The notes under the pieces were generated by a model that saw nothing but the letters and a program-made list of their open reading frames with translations, made no database searches and was not told the origin of the DNA. 64,000 nt of DNA from a virus, in the IMG/VR virus record IMGVR_UViG_3300040856_003015, positions 1-64,000 of that record. One strand, written 5' to 3'. Positions 39,509 to 48,578 of the stretch are shown here, piece after piece; positions within the stretch are counted from its first letter, which is position 1, and each line of letters starts with the position of its first letter. The translations under genes and the position numbers were made by a program.

Positions 39509-41134
39509 TTATTTTAGTGGTTTATCTTCATAATCAATTGGAACTTTTCCAGAATCACCTTCAATATTATTACCTTGATCTAAAGGTAATCCAGTTGCAG
39601 GATCTATTGGAGCATTAGGATCTGTTATAACTCCATCTTCGATTTCCTTTTCAATAATTATATCTTGATCTATTATTTCTTGATCGGTTTGGCGTAATAT
39701 TTTATTTCTAACATAGTTTTGTGAAAAATATTTTCCAATATAAGGTTCCGCAGTTGCTGCTAAATTCAGTCTTTCAGTCATTAATTCTGCATCTTTTAAT
39801 TCTGAAAAATGATTATCATATAAGAAATCGTATTGTATGTGTTCAGAAATGATCTCCCAATCTTCTAAAGTAATAATATTTTTTAAAATTAATTGAGTTT
39901 TTAATAAATCATTAAATAAATTTGCAAATCTTTTTCTTAATCTACCAACAAATTTTGTAAATTTGAGTTCATCTCTTAGAATTTCAGAAGATCTACCTAA
40001 ATTAAATCCACCTTCACCATCCATTCTTGATGGTGGTACATTTAATGAGCGATATAATTTTTTTCTAAAATACTCAATATCAGTAATTTCTCCAAGATTT
40101 TGTCCCCCAGGAAGTGTAGTAATTTCAGTACCTCTACCACCCTCTCTTCTAGGTAACCAATAATCTTCGAGCATGGACATAAATTTTTTGTCATCTCGAA
40201 TTTCGCCTGTTGTTGCATCATACACTAATTTGTTACGATACCTCGTCATAACATCTCTAAGATATTGTTCCGCTTTAGTCTTAGGTAAATTTCCTACATC
40301 AATATAAAAAATTCTCCTCTCTGGTGCGCGAGATAATCTGTAAATAACTAGACTATCCTCAATCATACGTAATTGATTGAGAGATTTAATTGCTTTATTT
40401 AAATATGATAAAACTATATTTTTATTTCTATCAATAAGTCCAGAATTGCAATATGCAATAGAGTCTTTTGCCATTTTAATTCCAGCAGACATATCTGTAT
40501 TATTCAATCCAGTACCAGAAGTAAATGATTTTGGATTGTAGATAAAATATTCTTCTATATCTGGAAAAGTTTTATTTATATCTTCTTTTCTACTAGTTAT
40601 TATATTATCTTTTTTTTCTTTTTTTTGATGCCTTACATATTTTATCTTTAAAGAATCTATATATCTTAATTCTTGTATCCCTAAGTGAGGATTTTTCATA
40701 TCAATCATTTTATGGTAGTATAATCTACCATCAATGTACCAATTTCTGCATATTTCATGGCATTTTTTATCAAAATCTAATAAACGAAGTATATTTTTAA
40801 ATTCTTCTCTTATTTTAGATTTTATACCATCACTAGCATTTAAATTTGATAATTCTATTTCAACTGGACTATCATTAGAATCTGATACTATCGCTTCATT
40901 TATAATATCTTCTATTGCACTATCAACTTCTGGATGTAGAGACATTTCTCTATATCTCTTTATTAAATCAAATTCAGTTTTATAGACTCCTTCTATATCT
41001 ACGTATGATCCAAAAAAACCACTAGTAAGATAATGATCAACCCCGTCCTCATTATTTTGAGGAACAGGGGAGACAACGTTTTTGGATTTTTGTGTGGAAG
41101 AATCGTCAATAGAAAAACCAAATAATTTAGCCAT
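39509..41134 (-). CDS. 20: Portal vertex protein gp20
   Basis: 541 residues forming the dodecameric DNA entry ring. VDIEGVYKTEFDLIKRYREMSLHPEVDSAIEDIINEAIV, IEDSLVIYRLSRAPERRIFYIDVGNLPKTKAEQYL, VYDATTGEIRDDKKFMSMLEDYWLPRREGGRGTEI and SLNVPPSRMDGEGGFNLGRS are the family signature. A late-promoter variant stands 26 nt upstream. Confidence 0.98.
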   Translation of the reverse strand: MAKLFGFSIDDSSTQKSKNVVSPVPQNNEDGVDHYLTSGFFGSYVDIEGVYKTEFDLIKRYREMSLHPEVDSAIEDIINEAIVSDSNDSPVEIELSNLNASDGIKSKIREEFKNILRLLDFDKKCHEICRNWYIDGRLYYHKMIDMKNPHLGIQELRYIDSLKIKYVRHQKKEKKDNIITSRKEDINKTFPDIEEYFIYNPKSFTSGTGLNNTDMSAGIKMAKDSIAYCNSGLIDRNKNIVLSYLNKAIKSLNQLRMIEDSLVIYRLSRAPERRIFYIDVGNLPKTKAEQYLRDVMTRYRNKLVYDATTGEIRDDKKFMSMLEDYWLPRREGGRGTEITTLPGGQNLGEITDIEYFRKKLYRSLNVPPSRMDGEGGFNLGRSSEILRDELKFTKFVGRLRKRFANLFNDLLKTQLILKNIITLEDWEIISEHIQYDFLYDNHFSELKDAELMTERLNLAATAEPYIGKYFSQNYVRNKILRQTDQEIIDQDIIIEKEIEDGVITDPNAPIDPATGLPLDQGNNIEGDSGKVPIDYEDKPLK

Positions 41135-41160
41135 GAATATATTTCCTATTTAATTATTAC

Positions 41161-41168
41161 TATTTATT
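41161..41168 (-). promoter_or_regulatory. Probable late promoter for gene 20
   Basis: AATAAATA on the minus strand, 26 nt before the ATG at 41134; one mismatch to the consensus. Confidence 0.5.
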
Positions 41169-41814
41169 ATCTAATAATAGAACCTGTTTGATCTTTATCG
41201 TCATTGTCACCACCTGCTTCCCAATATTGAACTTGGAATTCAACCGTATATTCTTCTATATTATCTCCAGTATCGTATGAAAGATCAATCTGAGATACGT
41301 TAGTTGGGAAAATGTCAAAGAATTTGTAAGTTCTTAATGGTTTAATACCATCTTCAGAACCATCGACTCCGTTGTTAGAGTTACTTTCAATACCTTTTCC
41401 AGCACCTCTACCCAATTGATAAACATAAGCATTCTTCATATATGAAGATGGATTTGTCGCACCTGAAGAATTATCTAACTTATTAATCCCATTCATCCAC
41501 TGTTCAAATGCTGTTCTCAACAAAAAGTTTTCATCATTTATAATGGTTACAGTCCATGTGTCAAATGTTCTATCTCCAGCAACTTTTAAAATCCTCCCTC
41601 TAAAAGGAACATCAATTGGTGCTATATTTGAAGCAGGAAGTGCTGCTGCCTTGCACAAAAATCTGAAGTTTAATTGTGCTTCAGAATCCCATGTAGCACC
41701 TGCTGTAGTAGCTGCTTCTGGAAAATCTGGAATGTTTACTTCAAATAAATTAGGTCTTGCACCCCCTCCAGATAGATTTGATTTAAAATCTGAAATTGTT
41801 CTGAGAGTTGCCAT
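41167..41814 (-). CDS. 19: Tail tube protein gp19
   Basis: 215 residues. ARPNLFEVNIPDFP, FLCKAAALPASNIAPIDVPFRGRILKVAGDRTFDTWTVTIINDE and the C-terminal VSQIDLSYDTGDNIEEYTVEFQVQYWE parallel T4 gp19 (KATALPAG, NVAGDRTFDDWTVTVMNDE). Stacked hexamers form the inner tube. AAAGGAGG precedes the ATG by 8 nt. Gene order 18-19-20 is as in T4. Confidence 0.97.
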   Translation of the reverse strand: MATLRTISDFKSNLSGGGARPNLFEVNIPDFPEAATTAGATWDSEAQLNFRFLCKAAALPASNIAPIDVPFRGRILKVAGDRTFDTWTVTIINDENFLLRTAFEQWMNGINKLDNSSGATNPSSYMKNAYVYQLGRGAGKGIESNSNNGVDGSEDGIKPLRTYKFFDIFPTNVSQIDLSYDTGDNIEEYTVEFQVQYWEAGGDNDDKDQTGSIIR

Positions 41815-41850
41815 TTTTTATTCCTCCTTTGGTTAATAGATTAAAAATAA

Positions 41851-44271
41851 TTAAACAGTACCAGCAACTTCTTCAAAACTTATGCCAGTTCTAGTTGCCA
41901 CAAAAGTGAGAGTTACATAATTAATTGATTTTGTTGGTTTCAGATAAATATCTGCCCTAAATTCATTATTGTCAATTATGTCTGGAGTATTATTAGAGGA
42001 ATCACAAACGAGCAAGTAATCATATACACCTCTCTTTGATTTTACTTCTCTTAAATATGGTTCAACTATATTGATAAAGTTTGAACGAGTTATTTCGTCA
42101 TTAAGCTCAAACAGTTGTGCCTTTGCAGCAGATTCTATTGCCTGCTCTACAGTTAAGAAAAGTCTTCTTACATTTATTCTGTCAAATGCTGAAGGATAAC
42201 TTAAACCAGTTTTATCACCAAATAATAATGTGCCAACTCCACTTTGAGTAATTATTGGGTTAATTCTCTGACTGTAGAGCCTATCTCTTTGCACTTTAGA
42301 AGGATTGTACGCAAGTTTTACTGCATTATTGATTATTCCTCTTTGTTGACCAGCAGGTGAGAACCATGGATAGAAATTAATTCCTGTTCTGACCATTAAT
42401 CCAGCAACATCTGGATTGCATGGTACATAAGTAAATTGAGAATTGAATCTATCATAAGTATACTTGTATCCAGAATCAAAAACTGCATAAGAAGAACTTG
42501 GTAATGAAGAGTAGAATGATATTATATTGTTAGTTTGTGTTTCAGATGAAGTTATATTGATAACATCATTTGAAAATGGTGATATTGTAGCAATACAATC
42601 TTTTCTACTTTCTGCTATACTTATGAGATATTTTGCTTTTGCTTGAGTTTCAACTTTAGTATTTAAACTTGGACCCATGATCAAGTGGTCTAAAGAAATT
42701 TCATCTTTATTTTCAAATTTTCTATATCCTGAAATTATGGAATCCAAACCTGCGGCATATCCACCGGATTGGTTATAGTTTTCTCCACCTTTAAGTTTAA
42801 AGTTTACAGAACCAATACAAGTGAAAGATTTATTTTGAGCATCTTGATTCCAGTCATCTGATATTGGAATAAATCCTGTAGAATTTATTGCAGATGGAGT
42901 TATATTCCAGAATAAATCTGGTTGTCTTGATAAATCTCTTCCCCCATATACTAATGTAGAATATCTTGATAGATATTCTTTCCACCATATTTTTAGTGGG
43001 GCATTTTGTGTAGACTCTGCATCAGAAGCTTTTGATAAGAATAAATGCTTTTCTAAAAGGTTTGATTTTATTCCACTAATCTTCCCACTATTATCAAACA
43101 CTGCTATATGCATTGAGTCGCCAACACAACCCCTTTCTAATGCATAGTTTGTTGACACTGGCTTTGGTGCTATATTAGACCAGTATATCTCTTGATTATC
43201 TAATATAATTTTTTGATTTCTATACCAATCTTTTACAGATAGAATAGAATTTGATTCAGATTCTATAGAACCATTGATAGCAACTACATCAAAGTTTTCT
43301 GATGTAAATGAAGTAAGATCATCTAATTCCTTATAAGTAACTTTTGTTTCTACTCCACCAGAGTAAGATTTTGTTTTTATTTGTATGGAGTCTCCTGAGT
43401 TTATAGTTGATGCCGGACCTACATTAATATCTATATAATCCGATCCAATTCCAGTTATGGGTATATCTATTAAATTAGCAGAAGGTATTGAAATTATATT
43501 TAAAGATGTACTTAGACCAACTGGAACTGAATCCACATAAACTCTAGTACTAGATATTCCAACATCTAGAGTGATTATTTGAGTATTGGTCAAATTATAT
43601 GATGTAGTATATCCAACTACAGTAGAGAGTATTTTAACTCCAACTTCTGTTTGTGTACCATTTGTAGTAATTCCCGTAACTATAGATTTCAAATGACCAT
43701 TAAAAAATAATTGCTCCCCGGAATCAGAAGCATATGATGTTGATCTTTTGGAAATAATATGATTTCCAATCTCTATACCAAGAGTTGAAACTGATCCTGA
43801 AGAAATTGTTAATATCTGATCAGATTTATCATCAATGATAGAAACTACCATATCATTAGCCCATCTCCCAGGAGTTTGTGAAGCAAAACAAAATCCTGGT
43901 TCTGAGTCTTGATATGTATCTACATAATTTTCATAATTTTTTATTTTTAAATTAGTTGTATTCGCATATCCTACAGCAGCGTTAGCATTCTTTAAATCTG
44001 GATCATCTACTCTAACAACCTTTATAATTCCACTGTATGATAAAAATGAGGATGCTGATAACCAATATTTATTCTGACTATCTGTTGATATTGGTTTACC
44101 AAAAGTCTTTAGTAAATCATTTTCGTTTGTCACTTCAATAACTTGGTCTACTGGACCCAGTTCAAATGGTCCCGCAATAGCTCCAACATTATCTAAAACA
44201 TTATCAACTCTACCTACAGTTAAGTCAACTTCTCTGACGAGTACGCCTGGAGATAATTGAGGAGTTGCCAT
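41851..44271 (-). CDS. 18: Tail sheath protein gp18
   Basis: 806 residues, larger than T4 gp18 (659). SPGVLVREVDLTVGRVDNVLDNVGAIAGPFELGPVDQVIEV at the N terminus and the C-terminal domain (AYNPSKVQRDRLYSQRINPII, FDRINVRRLFLTVEQAIESAAKAQLFE, FRADIYLKPTKSINYVTLTF) are conserved. The extra length is in the middle (about 100-330), a beta-rich insertion that would lie on the outer surface. A late-promoter variant CATAAATA (44310-44317) lies 38 nt upstream. Confidence 0.97.
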   Translation of the reverse strand: MATPQLSPGVLVREVDLTVGRVDNVLDNVGAIAGPFELGPVDQVIEVTNENDLLKTFGKPISTDSQNKYWLSASSFLSYSGIIKVVRVDDPDLKNANAAVGYANTTNLKIKNYENYVDTYQDSEPGFCFASQTPGRWANDMVVSIIDDKSDQILTISSGSVSTLGIEIGNHIISKRSTSYASDSGEQLFFNGHLKSIVTGITTNGTQTEVGVKILSTVVGYTTSYNLTNTQIITLDVGISSTRVYVDSVPVGLSTSLNIISIPSANLIDIPITGIGSDYIDINVGPASTINSGDSIQIKTKSYSGGVETKVTYKELDDLTSFTSENFDVVAINGSIESESNSILSVKDWYRNQKIILDNQEIYWSNIAPKPVSTNYALERGCVGDSMHIAVFDNSGKISGIKSNLLEKHLFLSKASDAESTQNAPLKIWWKEYLSRYSTLVYGGRDLSRQPDLFWNITPSAINSTGFIPISDDWNQDAQNKSFTCIGSVNFKLKGGENYNQSGGYAAGLDSIISGYRKFENKDEISLDHLIMGPSLNTKVETQAKAKYLISIAESRKDCIATISPFSNDVINITSSETQTNNIISFYSSLPSSSYAVFDSGYKYTYDRFNSQFTYVPCNPDVAGLMVRTGINFYPWFSPAGQQRGIINNAVKLAYNPSKVQRDRLYSQRINPIITQSGVGTLLFGDKTGLSYPSAFDRINVRRLFLTVEQAIESAAKAQLFELNDEITRSNFINIVEPYLREVKSKRGVYDYLLVCDSSNNTPDIIDNNEFRADIYLKPTKSINYVTLTFVATRTGISFEEVAGTV

Positions 44272-44309
44272 TTCTTTCTCCGTAATAAGTCTCAGTTTAA
44301 TCTAAGAAA

Positions 44310-44317
44310 TATTTATG
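44310..44317 (-). promoter_or_regulatory. Probable late promoter for gene 18
   Basis: CATAAATA on the minus strand (one mismatch), 38 nt before the ATG at 44271, in the gap after gene 17. Confidence 0.45.
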
Positions 44318-44329
44318 AAAAATCATATT

Positions 44330-45982
44330 TTAATTAATATAGTCCCACATATATGACATATCACCATATTCATCAGTAAACCATCTATCACCTTCTTTAT
44401 CGACAAAAGTTCCGTCCTGAGTTAATCCATCCGATATAAATCCAAAAGGAGACATATCTTGCTCTATTTGATTTTTTTGCTCTTGATAAAGTCTTTTTCT
44501 TATATCCTGATCCGTAAGTTCTTTGAAATAATCTTCATTGATCATCCAAGAGTACATAACTAAACACATTACCAAATCATCATTTCTACCTTCTTCAGCC
44601 TCGAAAGAATTTCCTTTTTGTATAAAAGTTGTTAATTCGTTTATAATATCAAAATCTTCAAATACTAATTTACTTTCTTCAATTAGAGTTTTTAAATTTA
44701 AACATCCGACTTTTTTTATAGTTTTGGACATTTTTACTCCCAACTGAACTTTTTTTCCAGAAAATCCTTGGCCCAAAACTTGTCCAGCTCTTCCTCTCAT
44801 GGAAGTCATGAGTAAATTTGAATACTCTAATTCATAAAATAATCCCGCAGCAACCTGATCACCAACATCATTAACCTCACATAAAACATGTGCTTTATTA
44901 TATGATAAAGCAACATTTCTTATAATTTGTGGGAAAAATAGTGGTCTTATTTGATTATTTCTATACTTTGCAACAACTTTATGTGGAAATTGTGATACAT
45001 CAAAAACAACAAATGCGGAGAAATCTTTTTCTACTCCTCTAGCAACATCGACAGTTACTGCATATGTATGATCATCTACAGGATCTTCATACACATCTAA
45101 CCCAGCATTTGATGTTATTGGATTACTAAAGACTAATGAATTCAATTTTGGACCAGAAATCAGTGTATCTGCAGATCCTAAAAACTGGCACTCAAATTCT
45201 TGTCTCCATTGTGCTTCAGATGTGTTTGCAATAGTAGTCTTTTTGAAGTTTTCATCTCTACCAGGAACATCTGTCCAATGGACCTCTAATGGTACATATT
45301 CATTCTTCCCCTTTTGGGCATCACTCCATAGTCTATAGAAATGATTCATTCCAAATGGAGTTGAAACAACTATAACTTTAGATGAACTACCGGAAGTAAT
45401 AGTTGGATATACCGAACTGAAGAAATTATCTGCTACCTGATTTGGTACGAAAGCAAATTCGTCTAGGAATATTATATTGTAAGTACCACCACGAACTGAT
45501 GATGCAGAAGTTGATGATGCAAATATTTTGGATCCATTTTCTAATTCTAGAGAACCTTTATTCCATGATAATATACCCTGTTGCAACCATCTTGGTAGAT
45601 TTTCATACCCAGTTTGTAATCTAGCAAGCAAATCTCTTGCAGTATTTGCTTTGTTTGCTAGAATAGCAACATTAACATTATCATTAAATATTGCATAGTG
45701 TAGTAGATATGAAACTACTGTGGTTGATTTTCCACTCTGTCTCGGTAACTTACATATATTAAATCTATTATCATGAAAACTTCGTAACATATTTTTTTGG
45801 AATGGGTACATAGTAAAAGGTTGTAACCCATGATCCAAAGTAACAATTTTTATGTAATTATTGGCAAAATATACTGGATCTCTGGAACAATTTATAAATT
45901 CCTCAATTTGGTTTCCACTAAATTCATGTTTTGTGTTTGCCTTTTTTAGTAACGGATTACCGAGGTAAAATTCTTCAGACAT
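44330..45982 (-). CDS. 17: Terminase large subunit gp17
   Basis: 550 residues. ATPase domain: Walker A LPRQSGKST, Walker B IIFLDEFAFV, coupling motif VVSTP. RNase H-fold nuclease: TVDVARGVEKDFSAFVVFD, CEVNDVGDQVA, and a final acidic pair in EEGRNDDLVMCLVMY. It cuts concatemers and pumps DNA through gp20. It is not next to its small subunit, which lies 5 kb upstream at 51060. Confidence 0.98.
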   Translation of the reverse strand: MSEEFYLGNPLLKKANTKHEFSGNQIEEFINCSRDPVYFANNYIKIVTLDHGLQPFTMYPFQKNMLRSFHDNRFNICKLPRQSGKSTTVVSYLLHYAIFNDNVNVAILANKANTARDLLARLQTGYENLPRWLQQGILSWNKGSLELENGSKIFASSTSASSVRGGTYNIIFLDEFAFVPNQVADNFFSSVYPTITSGSSSKVIVVSTPFGMNHFYRLWSDAQKGKNEYVPLEVHWTDVPGRDENFKKTTIANTSEAQWRQEFECQFLGSADTLISGPKLNSLVFSNPITSNAGLDVYEDPVDDHTYAVTVDVARGVEKDFSAFVVFDVSQFPHKVVAKYRNNQIRPLFFPQIIRNVALSYNKAHVLCEVNDVGDQVAAGLFYELEYSNLLMTSMRGRAGQVLGQGFSGKKVQLGVKMSKTIKKVGCLNLKTLIEESKLVFEDFDIINELTTFIQKGNSFEAEEGRNDDLVMCLVMYSWMINEDYFKELTDQDIRKRLYQEQKNQIEQDMSPFGFISDGLTQDGTFVDKEGDRWFTDEYGDMSYMWDYIN

Positions 45983-45988
45983 AATAGA

Positions 45989-46450
45989 TTACCATTTTAC
46001 TTTATTTGCCCAATAAGCTGCAGACATTTTTCCTTTTTTGATATTTTTTGCGTGTCTTGACTTAAATTTTTCACGTCTCTTGGCATATTCTTTTGACTCA
46101 CCTTCTTTTTTAGGAGAACCTTTTACTCCAAGTTGACCAAACCTTATAATTTTTTCTTTACCACCCTCACATGCTTTTACTATGTGGGATTTTCCAGATT
46201 CTCCAGACCCATGTGCTTGTACTTTAGGTTGATTACATTTCATCTTATTTTTATCAACAGATTCATTTTTTACTCTTAAATCTGTATATAATTTTCCTTT
46301 ACCATCAACTGATGGTATGAATGCACCATATGGTCCAGATTTTTTGTCTTTATCGTCAATAAATCCATCAATATTCGAATCACTGCGTTTAATAGATTTT
46401 TTTATTTTATTGAGAAGTTCCTTCTTAGATCTAGGAGGAACTTCTATTTC
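45989..46450 (-). CDS. -1 frame extension, likely made by programmed frameshifting (84-aa ORF inside)
   Basis: 153 codons open from 46450 to the stop at 45989, with no ATG, GTG or TTG until ATG 46243; translation from that ATG alone gives 84 residues and has no ribosome binding site. The region before the ATG is protein-like (EIEVPPRSKKELLNKIKKS, DGFIDDKDKKSGPYGAFIP, GKGKLYTDLRVKN). The part after it (ACEGGKEKIIRFGQLGVKGSPKK, RREKFKSRHAKNIKKGKMSAAYWANKVKW) is strongly conserved in marine T4-like phages, as I recall. Both parts are most simply read as the tail of the 46444-47769 protein, reached by a -1 shift at A AAA AAG, giving 593 residues. Alternative: a homopolymer error in the A7 run. 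Confidence 0.75.
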   Translation of the reverse strand, partial: EIEVPPRSKKELLNKIKKSIKRSDSNIDGFIDDKDKKSGPYGAFIPSVDGKGKLYTDLRVKNESVDKNKMKCNQPKVQAHGSGESGKSHIVKACEGGKEKIIRFGQLGVKGSPKKEGESKEYAKRREKFKSRHAKNIKKGKMSAAYWANKVKW

Positions 46451-46456
46451 TTTTTT
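46413..46456 (-). promoter_or_regulatory. -1 ribosomal frameshift signal (slippery site plus stem-loop)
   Basis: Slippery heptamer A AAA AAG in the zero frame (46450-46456), a 4-nt spacer (46446-46449), then a perfect 10-bp stem (AGAAGTTCCT with AGGAACTTCT; 46436-46445 and 46413-46422) with a 13-nt loop. The zero-frame stop TAG is inside the first stem arm. The layout is that of the E. coli dnaX site; GAGGGGG and AAAGGAAG lie just upstream and might act as the stimulatory Shine-Dalgarno. Confidence 0.75.
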
Positions 46457-47769
46457 TCTTCCTTTATTTCAACCCCCTCACCAATTGTATTATTATTCAT
46501 GAGATAATTTTTAGATTTTGAGTTTTGAACCTGTACGAGAGGTTGATTAGGATCAAGATCTGCAGTATTATATGTAACTACTCTTGATCCAGGATAAACT
46601 TTTTGGACTTCGGCAGTAACTTCTTTTCTATTTGGCATTCTAACTTGTGGGAAGAATAATCTCATAGAGTAATATTTTCCCCTCCAAGATATCACTACTG
46701 ATATTATATTTCCATTTTGAGCTTGGAGGCGAACTGATTCACTGACATTTTTTTTCTTATACCCCTTTGCCTTTTTCACTCCCTTTTTAACTGGTACGCA
46801 ATTTGGAACTTCTTTCCCATTCTTCATTTTCATACCAACTTGAGTATATCCTTTCCAACAAGGATTTTCTTCTTCAATAGAACCTGGCTTTATCAGATCT
46901 ATAAACTCTGCATAAACATTTCCATCACAATCTCTTACAATATTACTTTCATTTTTAGACTCAACTTTTTTTAATTTGCTATAATAATTTGGAACTTCAT
47001 CTAAATGTTGTAGGGCAGTTATTCTTGCATCTTTTCTATTTGATGTATGCTCTAATTCAACTTTAATGCCCATTTCCAATTGATTTTTTATAATATCTAA
47101 AGAAACTCCATGTTTTTGTGCTATTTCTTTAGGTGATTTATATGGTTGAACTGGACCTTTTGGGTCTTTTTCTTCACCCATTGGGCAGGACTCTTTATTA
47201 TGCACTGGACAATATTTACCTTTTTTGGTATGATTACAAGATGATTCCTCCATCATCTTCTTAGATAAAGGTTTGCATACTTTATCTGTCTTGCACCAGT
47301 ACATTCCCTTTCCACACTTTTCTTCACCAAGAATTTTTTCAACTAAAGAAACCTCCTCTTTATTAAATTTTGGGGGAAGACTAACCTTGGACACTTCTCT
47401 TTGCCTAAGTTTTTCTGCTTTGGGACCAAGAGCTTTTGCAGCTTCTGGTCCTAGTGCCTTTGCCCCAGTTCTTGGAGCAATTTGACTCCCTGTACTTGTT
47501 AAAATTTTAGTTCTAGGTATGCGATTACTTTTAGTATTTTCATCGATACTTTCATCGCTCTGAAGATATTCTGAAGCGGTATCAATGTAATCCGCAGCTT
47601 TAGTTATTTTAGATTGAACCCATGCTGGGAGTTGTTGATTTCCGGATTTAATTTGTTTCCTGAGATTTTTAATTGATCTCTCTATTGAATCTAATTCATT
47701 TCTAGCCATATATCCTTCATCATCTTTCTTTTTTCCTGAAGAAATTTCTTTATGATCTTCCCTAATCAT
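46444..47769 (-). CDS. DUF5661-containing multidomain virion protein
   Basis: 441 residues in the zero frame. Helical N terminus with LPAWVQSKITKAADYIDTASEYLQSD; a repeat ALGPEAAKALGPKA; a Cys-rich part (CGKGMYWCKTDKVCKPL and CNHTKKGKYCPVHNKESCP); a DUF5661-like segment (VSLDIIKNQLEMGIKVELEHT, ITALQHLDEVPNYYSKL); NPCWKGYTQVGMKMKNGKEVPNCVPV; and an SH3-like domain (SWRGKYYSMRLFFPQ, PGSRVVTY) shared with the 109-aa protein at 38972. These are modules common to marine T4-like virion proteins. It ends IKEEKKK, where a -1 shift would extend it. Function unknown. Confidence 0.82.
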   Translation of the reverse strand: MIREDHKEISSGKKKDDEGYMARNELDSIERSIKNLRKQIKSGNQQLPAWVQSKITKAADYIDTASEYLQSDESIDENTKSNRIPRTKILTSTGSQIAPRTGAKALGPEAAKALGPKAEKLRQREVSKVSLPPKFNKEEVSLVEKILGEEKCGKGMYWCKTDKVCKPLSKKMMEESSCNHTKKGKYCPVHNKESCPMGEEKDPKGPVQPYKSPKEIAQKHGVSLDIIKNQLEMGIKVELEHTSNRKDARITALQHLDEVPNYYSKLKKVESKNESNIVRDCDGNVYAEFIDLIKPGSIEEENPCWKGYTQVGMKMKNGKEVPNCVPVKKGVKKAKGYKKKNVSESVRLQAQNGNIISVVISWRGKYYSMRLFFPQVRMPNRKEVTAEVQKVYPGSRVVTYNTADLDPNQPLVQVQNSKSKNYLMNNNTIGEGVEIKEEKKK

Positions 47770-47792
47770 GGTTATAATACTAGTCTTTATTT

Positions 47793-47800
47793 TATTTATT
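47793..47800 (-). promoter_or_regulatory. Probable late promoter for the DUF5661 gene
   Basis: AATAAATA on the minus strand, 23 nt before the ATG at 47769; one mismatch to the consensus. Confidence 0.45.
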
Positions 47801-48578
47801 AAAAACCAAGATTTTTAGATCGAACATAATCTAAATCATATGAAGTATATGTTATTGGAATATCTTCTTTTCCATATGGATTTTTTGTTGGACTACAATA
47901 TCTCCACTCATCACCCCATTTTTCATACATATATGAAAAATTTTCTTGATTAATTTGATCTAGTCTTTCTTTTAGTAATGGATCAGTTTTTGTTGTCTGA
48001 CTTCCATGCTCATAATATTGATCTTTATTACCTAGTCCGTGGTAATAGTTACTTTCCAAAGACAAAATTTTCTTTATTGGTCTATGTATGAATCTCATAA
48101 TATAATCTGCATCTTCACAATATGCTGGATATAAATTTTCATCAAAAAGACCAAATTTTGATATAACCCAGTCTTTAATCAAAAAAAGATCCCAACTGCC
48201 AACTCCAAAATCTCCAGGATTGCCATGAATTAACCCAATTTCATTATCTTGAGCATAATCATACATTTCTTTTAAAAGTCCTATCCCAAAAGAAACGTCA
48301 TCATTTACTATAATCCAATAAGGACAGTTCATATAACATTTTATAATTAAATTCCATGCACCAGAAACACCTATATTTCTAGGCAGATTACAAACGGTAA
48401 TTTTTTTTATAAATTTATGATTAATTTTCTTTATTTTTTCTAGGTCATCATCTAATTCACCTTTTCCATTATTATTAATAATCACAAATTCATCTACTGG
48501 ATAATCAACACTCATAATTAATCTCATTACCCAGAATGAACTATTAACAACTGCTGTTCCAATAACAGGTATACTCAT
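47799..48578 (-). CDS. GT2-like glycosyltransferase
   Basis: 259 residues. FVIINNNGKGELDD, VCNLPRNIGVSGAWNLIIK, YWIIVNDDVSFGIG (nucleotide-sugar and metal site), and AYCEDADYIMRFIHRP are the GT-A fold motifs. It would move a sugar onto a virion protein or host envelope component. It forms a block with the next two genes (ATGA overlap). Confidence 0.85.
   Translation of the reverse strand: MSIPVIGTAVVNSSFWVMRLIMSVDYPVDEFVIINNNGKGELDDDLEKIKKINHKFIKKITVCNLPRNIGVSGAWNLIIKCYMNCPYWIIVNDDVSFGIGLLKEMYDYAQDNEIGLIHGNPGDFGVGSWDLFLIKDWVISKFGLFDENLYPAYCEDADYIMRFIHRPIKKILSLESNYYHGLGNKDQYYEHGSQTTKTDPLLKERLDQINQENFSYMYEKWGDEWRYCSPTKNPYGKEDIPITYTSYDLDYVRSKNLGF

Noticed and set aside
46450-46457. Sequencing error as the reason for the broken frame
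   Set aside because: It cannot be excluded, but the exact heptamer phase, the spacer length and the perfect stem make a real frameshift site more likely; kept as the stated alternative.
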